A stretch of DNA of 6,842 bases from Treponema sp. UBA1233. Lineage in GTDB: Bacteria; Spirochaetota; Spirochaetia; Treponematales; Treponemataceae. The notes below the pieces were generated by a model that was not told where the DNA came from, made no database searches, and worked only from the letters and a program-made list of their open reading frames with translations. Numbering within the stretch: the stretch's first letter is position 1; every line of letters starts with the position of its first letter. Location of the stretch: contig DBWR01000053.1 of NCBI GenBank assembly GCA_002309305.1, positions 1 to 6,842 on the forward strand. Direction: 5' to 3'. The position numbers and the translations under genes are program-made. Shown in pieces: positions 4,786-6,842 of this stretch.

Positions 4786-6842
4786 ATGGCTATTGGAAAA
4801 TCTTCATTACACAGATCAAGACGTGGCAGAAGGAATTCATGCACCATAATGGCAGAGACGAAGACAGAGGCATATTCTTACTGCTATTACTATTACAACA
4901 TTTTTGAAAAGGTCTCGAACATCAAACTCATTGATGATTACGATGACCTTGCATACAGTTTTGTAAATCTTTGTGATCAGCTTGAAAAAACGGACCGCCT
5001 GAAATCATTGCTGACAAATGAAATCAGCAAACTTGAAAAGGACAATCTTCTTGTTCGCTACAAGGAACCTCTTTCCGAGGAAATACGTTTTGGTGAATCT
5101 GACCTTTTGTTTCAGTATGAGCAGGACAAGCGTGTTGAACGGAAAATTGATGACGAACAAATGTCCGAAAACGTGATTAATCTTTTCAGGATTCTTTATG
5201 TCACCAAGGAACCTATTTTCTCCACGATTATCAACACCGTAATTTTTGATGACTCCGATTCGCTTGAATTAAAATCAAAACTTACCCTTAATAAGAAAAC
5301 AAGGAATATGGTCAACGACATTTCCAAGACCAGGTTCCTTATGGAACAGGTTGGGCTTTCAGAAGATGAGGCACGCTACATTCTTTTAAAGAGCCGTTTT
5401 GATGGTCAACGAATTATAAATAACCTCCTTGATGAAGAGTTTGAAAACAAAAAGGATGCGGACAAGTGCATTGCGAACATCATCGGCATTTCATACAACG
5501 AATACCGGCAGATGCTCCGTCCTGACCAAAAGCTCAAGTCATTCGGTTTTGTGGACAAGGATGGAGATTATGACAGTGATCTGGAGAGCTGCATTATCGA
5601 GCAGTCCATTGACCCGTATTTTTCGGATTTGCTCAAGCCTCTTGATTGCAGCGGGGCATATTCACTTGATTCTTTCTCCGTGAAAAAAGAATCCGTTGAC
5701 ATTACCCTTGACCTGCTTAAAGGCAAGAATCCTGTTTCAATCCTCTTTTATGGAAAACCGGGAGCGGGCAAAACTGAACTTGCGAAATCAATTTGTAAGG
5801 AAACAGGAAAGAATGTCTACATCTTTAAGAACGAGCTTGAGACAGAAAAAGACAGTGACCTTCTTGGACGCCTTGTATGCCTTCTTTCCATGGATTGGAG
5901 CGATTCTGTTTTGATTGTTGATGAAGCTGACTCATTGCTGAAGACGGTTGAATTCGGATTTTTCAGCGGTTTGACTCCAACTTCCACAAAGGGAACAATA
6001 AACAAAATGCTGGAGAACAACAGGGACAAGGTGATTTACATCATCAACCATCAATGGCAGATTGACGAATCCACACGAAGAAGGTTTACGTTCAGCATCA
6101 AGTTTGAATCCATGCCTGCCACAACCCTGCGTTCAATAGCACAGTCAAAACTTGCGGCAATGAATCTTGAGGAAGAGGTAAAGACGAATCTTCTTCAGAT
6201 GCTCGACAAATATCATCTGACAGGGGCAAGCGTGGACAACCTTATAAAGACAATTGAAGGAATGGACTGCCCGGACAAAACGGAACTGCTGAAAAAAGCC
6301 GAAATTGTGATGAAGGAAAACTCCCTTCTTTTGAATGGAAAAACTAAAATGCGCGAAACGGTAAAGGCGGAATATGACCCCAAGGTTTTGAACGCAAGCA
6401 TGAATCCATTGAAGATTGTTGAGATGGTACAGAATGCCGCCAAGTTTTCCGAACAAAACAAGGGAACCGAAAACGGAATCAGGATGCTTTTCTACGGATT
6501 GAGCGGAACCGGCAAAACTGAACTCGCACGATACATATCAGAGCAGCTTGGTAAATCTATTGTCCTTAAACGAGCAAGTGACATTCTTGGAAAATACGTT
6601 GGGGAAAATGAAGAGAACATCCGCAATGCATTTGCCGAAGCCGAAAGCACCGATTCAATCCTCCTCTTTGATGAGGCCGACACATTCTTCTACGACAGGA
6701 ACCAGGCACAACGCAGCTGGGAGCGTTCCATGGTAAACGAGTTCCTTACCCAGATGGAAGAATTCTCAGGCATCCTGATCTGCACCACGAACCTTCGCAA
6801 CGTGATGGATCCCGCAATGCAGAGGCGCTTTCACATCATGGT
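4786..6842 (+). CDS. Tandem AAA+ ATPase of unknown function (3' end outside window)
   Basis: The frame is open from the ATG at 4786 to the last base (685 codons plus 2 nt), so the C-terminus is missing. Residues 1-22 are basic (RSRRGRR at 10-16), followed by a tyrosine cluster at 30-37 (six Tyr in eight residues). Residues about 40-300 are charged, mostly helical in appearance and not recognised. A stretch near 240-275 could be a winged helix. AAA+ module 1: Walker A GKPGAGKT 323-330, Walker B VLIVDEAD 375-382, sensor-1 candidate Asn421, arginine-finger candidates RRRF 431-434. Module 2: Walker A GLSGTGKT 571-578, pore-loop-like KYVGE 603-607, Walker B ILLFDEAD 625-632, sensor-1 Asn669, RRF 680-682. 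Module 2 (RASDILGKYVGE, then RSWERSMVNEFLTQME) matches a group of bacterial tandem AAA proteins related to Vps4/Cdc48-type ATPases, whose role I do not know. Both modules keep the ATP-binding and hydrolysis residues; only the second shows a pore loop of the KYVGE type. A remodelling role is inference. No partner gene is visible. Confidence 0.85.
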   Translation, partial: MAIGKSSLHRSRRGRRNSCTIMAETKTEAYSYCYYYYNIFEKVSNIKLIDDYDDLAYSFVNLCDQLEKTDRLKSLLTNEISKLEKDNLLVRYKEPLSEEIRFGESDLLFQYEQDKRVERKIDDEQMSENVINLFRILYVTKEPIFSTIINTVIFDDSDSLELKSKLTLNKKTRNMVNDISKTRFLMEQVGLSEDEARYILLKSRFDGQRIINNLLDEEFENKKDADKCIANIIGISYNEYRQMLRPDQKLKSFGFVDKDGDYDSDLESCIIEQSIDPYFSDLLKPLDCSGAYSLDSFSVKKESVDITLDLLKGKNPVSILFYGKPGAGKTELAKSICKETGKNVYIFKNELETEKDSDLLGRLVCLLSMDWSDSVLIVDEADSLLKTVEFGFFSGLTPTSTKGTINKMLENNRDKVIYIINHQWQIDESTRRRFTFSIKFESMPATTLRSIAQSKLAAMNLEEEVKTNLLQMLDKYHLTGASVDNLIKTIEGMDCPDKTELLKKAEIVMKENSLLLNGKTKMRETVKAEYDPKVLNASMNPLKIVEMVQNAAKFSEQNKGTENGIRMLFYGLSGTGKTELARYISEQLGKSIVLKRASDILGKYVGENEENIRNAFAEAESTDSILLFDEADTFFYDRNQAQRSWERSMVNEFLTQMEEFSGILICTTNLRNVMDPAMQRRFHIM

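Noticed and set aside
4839..4910. Out-of-frame ATG at 4839 with AGAAGGA just upstream, giving a short frame with a leucine run.
   Set aside because: It overlaps the AAA+ reading frame, is about 22 residues long and resembles nothing I recognise. The main start at 4786 has a stronger site.
5817..6683. Minus-strand open frames within the AAA+ gene.
   Set aside because: They lie opposite a continuous 685-codon frame with intact Walker motifs and have no supported start sites.

Overview
The window looks like chromosomal DNA from a host-associated spirochaete, most likely Treponema. This is an inference from the moderate A+T content, the AT-rich intergenic stretches with AGGAGG-type ribosome binding sites, and the mix of ECF-type vitamin/amino-acid transport, a stand-alone bacteriohemerythrin and a tandem AAA+ ATPase. 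No RNA marker gene is present, so the assignment is soft.

Layout. (1) 1-750, plus strand: almost all of an ABC transporter ATPase of the iron-siderophore/haem/B12 type. Its first codon or codons lie before the window. (2) 761-3868, minus strand: a compact three-gene ECF transporter operon. It is transcribed from about 3936 leftwards as trpP-like S component (3314-3868), double ATPase EcfA-A' in one chain (1542-3311), then EcfT (761-1540). The gaps between these genes are 2 and 1 nt. The operon ends 10 nt from the stop of the convergent ABC ATPase gene. (3) 3869-4055: a divergent control region. It holds a minus-strand promoter with a consensus TTGACA and a perfect inverted repeat lying on its -10 box, a possible 13-codon leader ORF, and an extended -10 promoter for the plus-strand gene. 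(4) 4056-4517, plus strand: a bacteriohemerythrin with all seven di-iron ligands. (5) 4518-4785: a gene-free stretch with three repeats at an exact 32-bp period, a long A/T palindrome and a 23-bp dyad. (6) 4786 to the window end, plus strand: the first 685 codons of a large protein with an unfamiliar N-terminal region and two AAA+ modules, cut off by the window edge.

How the genes work together. The ECF cassette is self-contained: the S component would capture the substrate (tryptophan is the best guess by family), EcfT couples it to the ATPase, and the fused EcfA-A' powers it. The fused ATPase appears asymmetric. The composite ATP site built from Walker A of the first half and the signature of the second half carries two substitutions, while the other site is canonical. 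The hemerythrin and the AAA+ gene are separate units with no obvious functional link to the transporter. The least explained parts are the AAA+ protein and the repeat-containing region in front of it.
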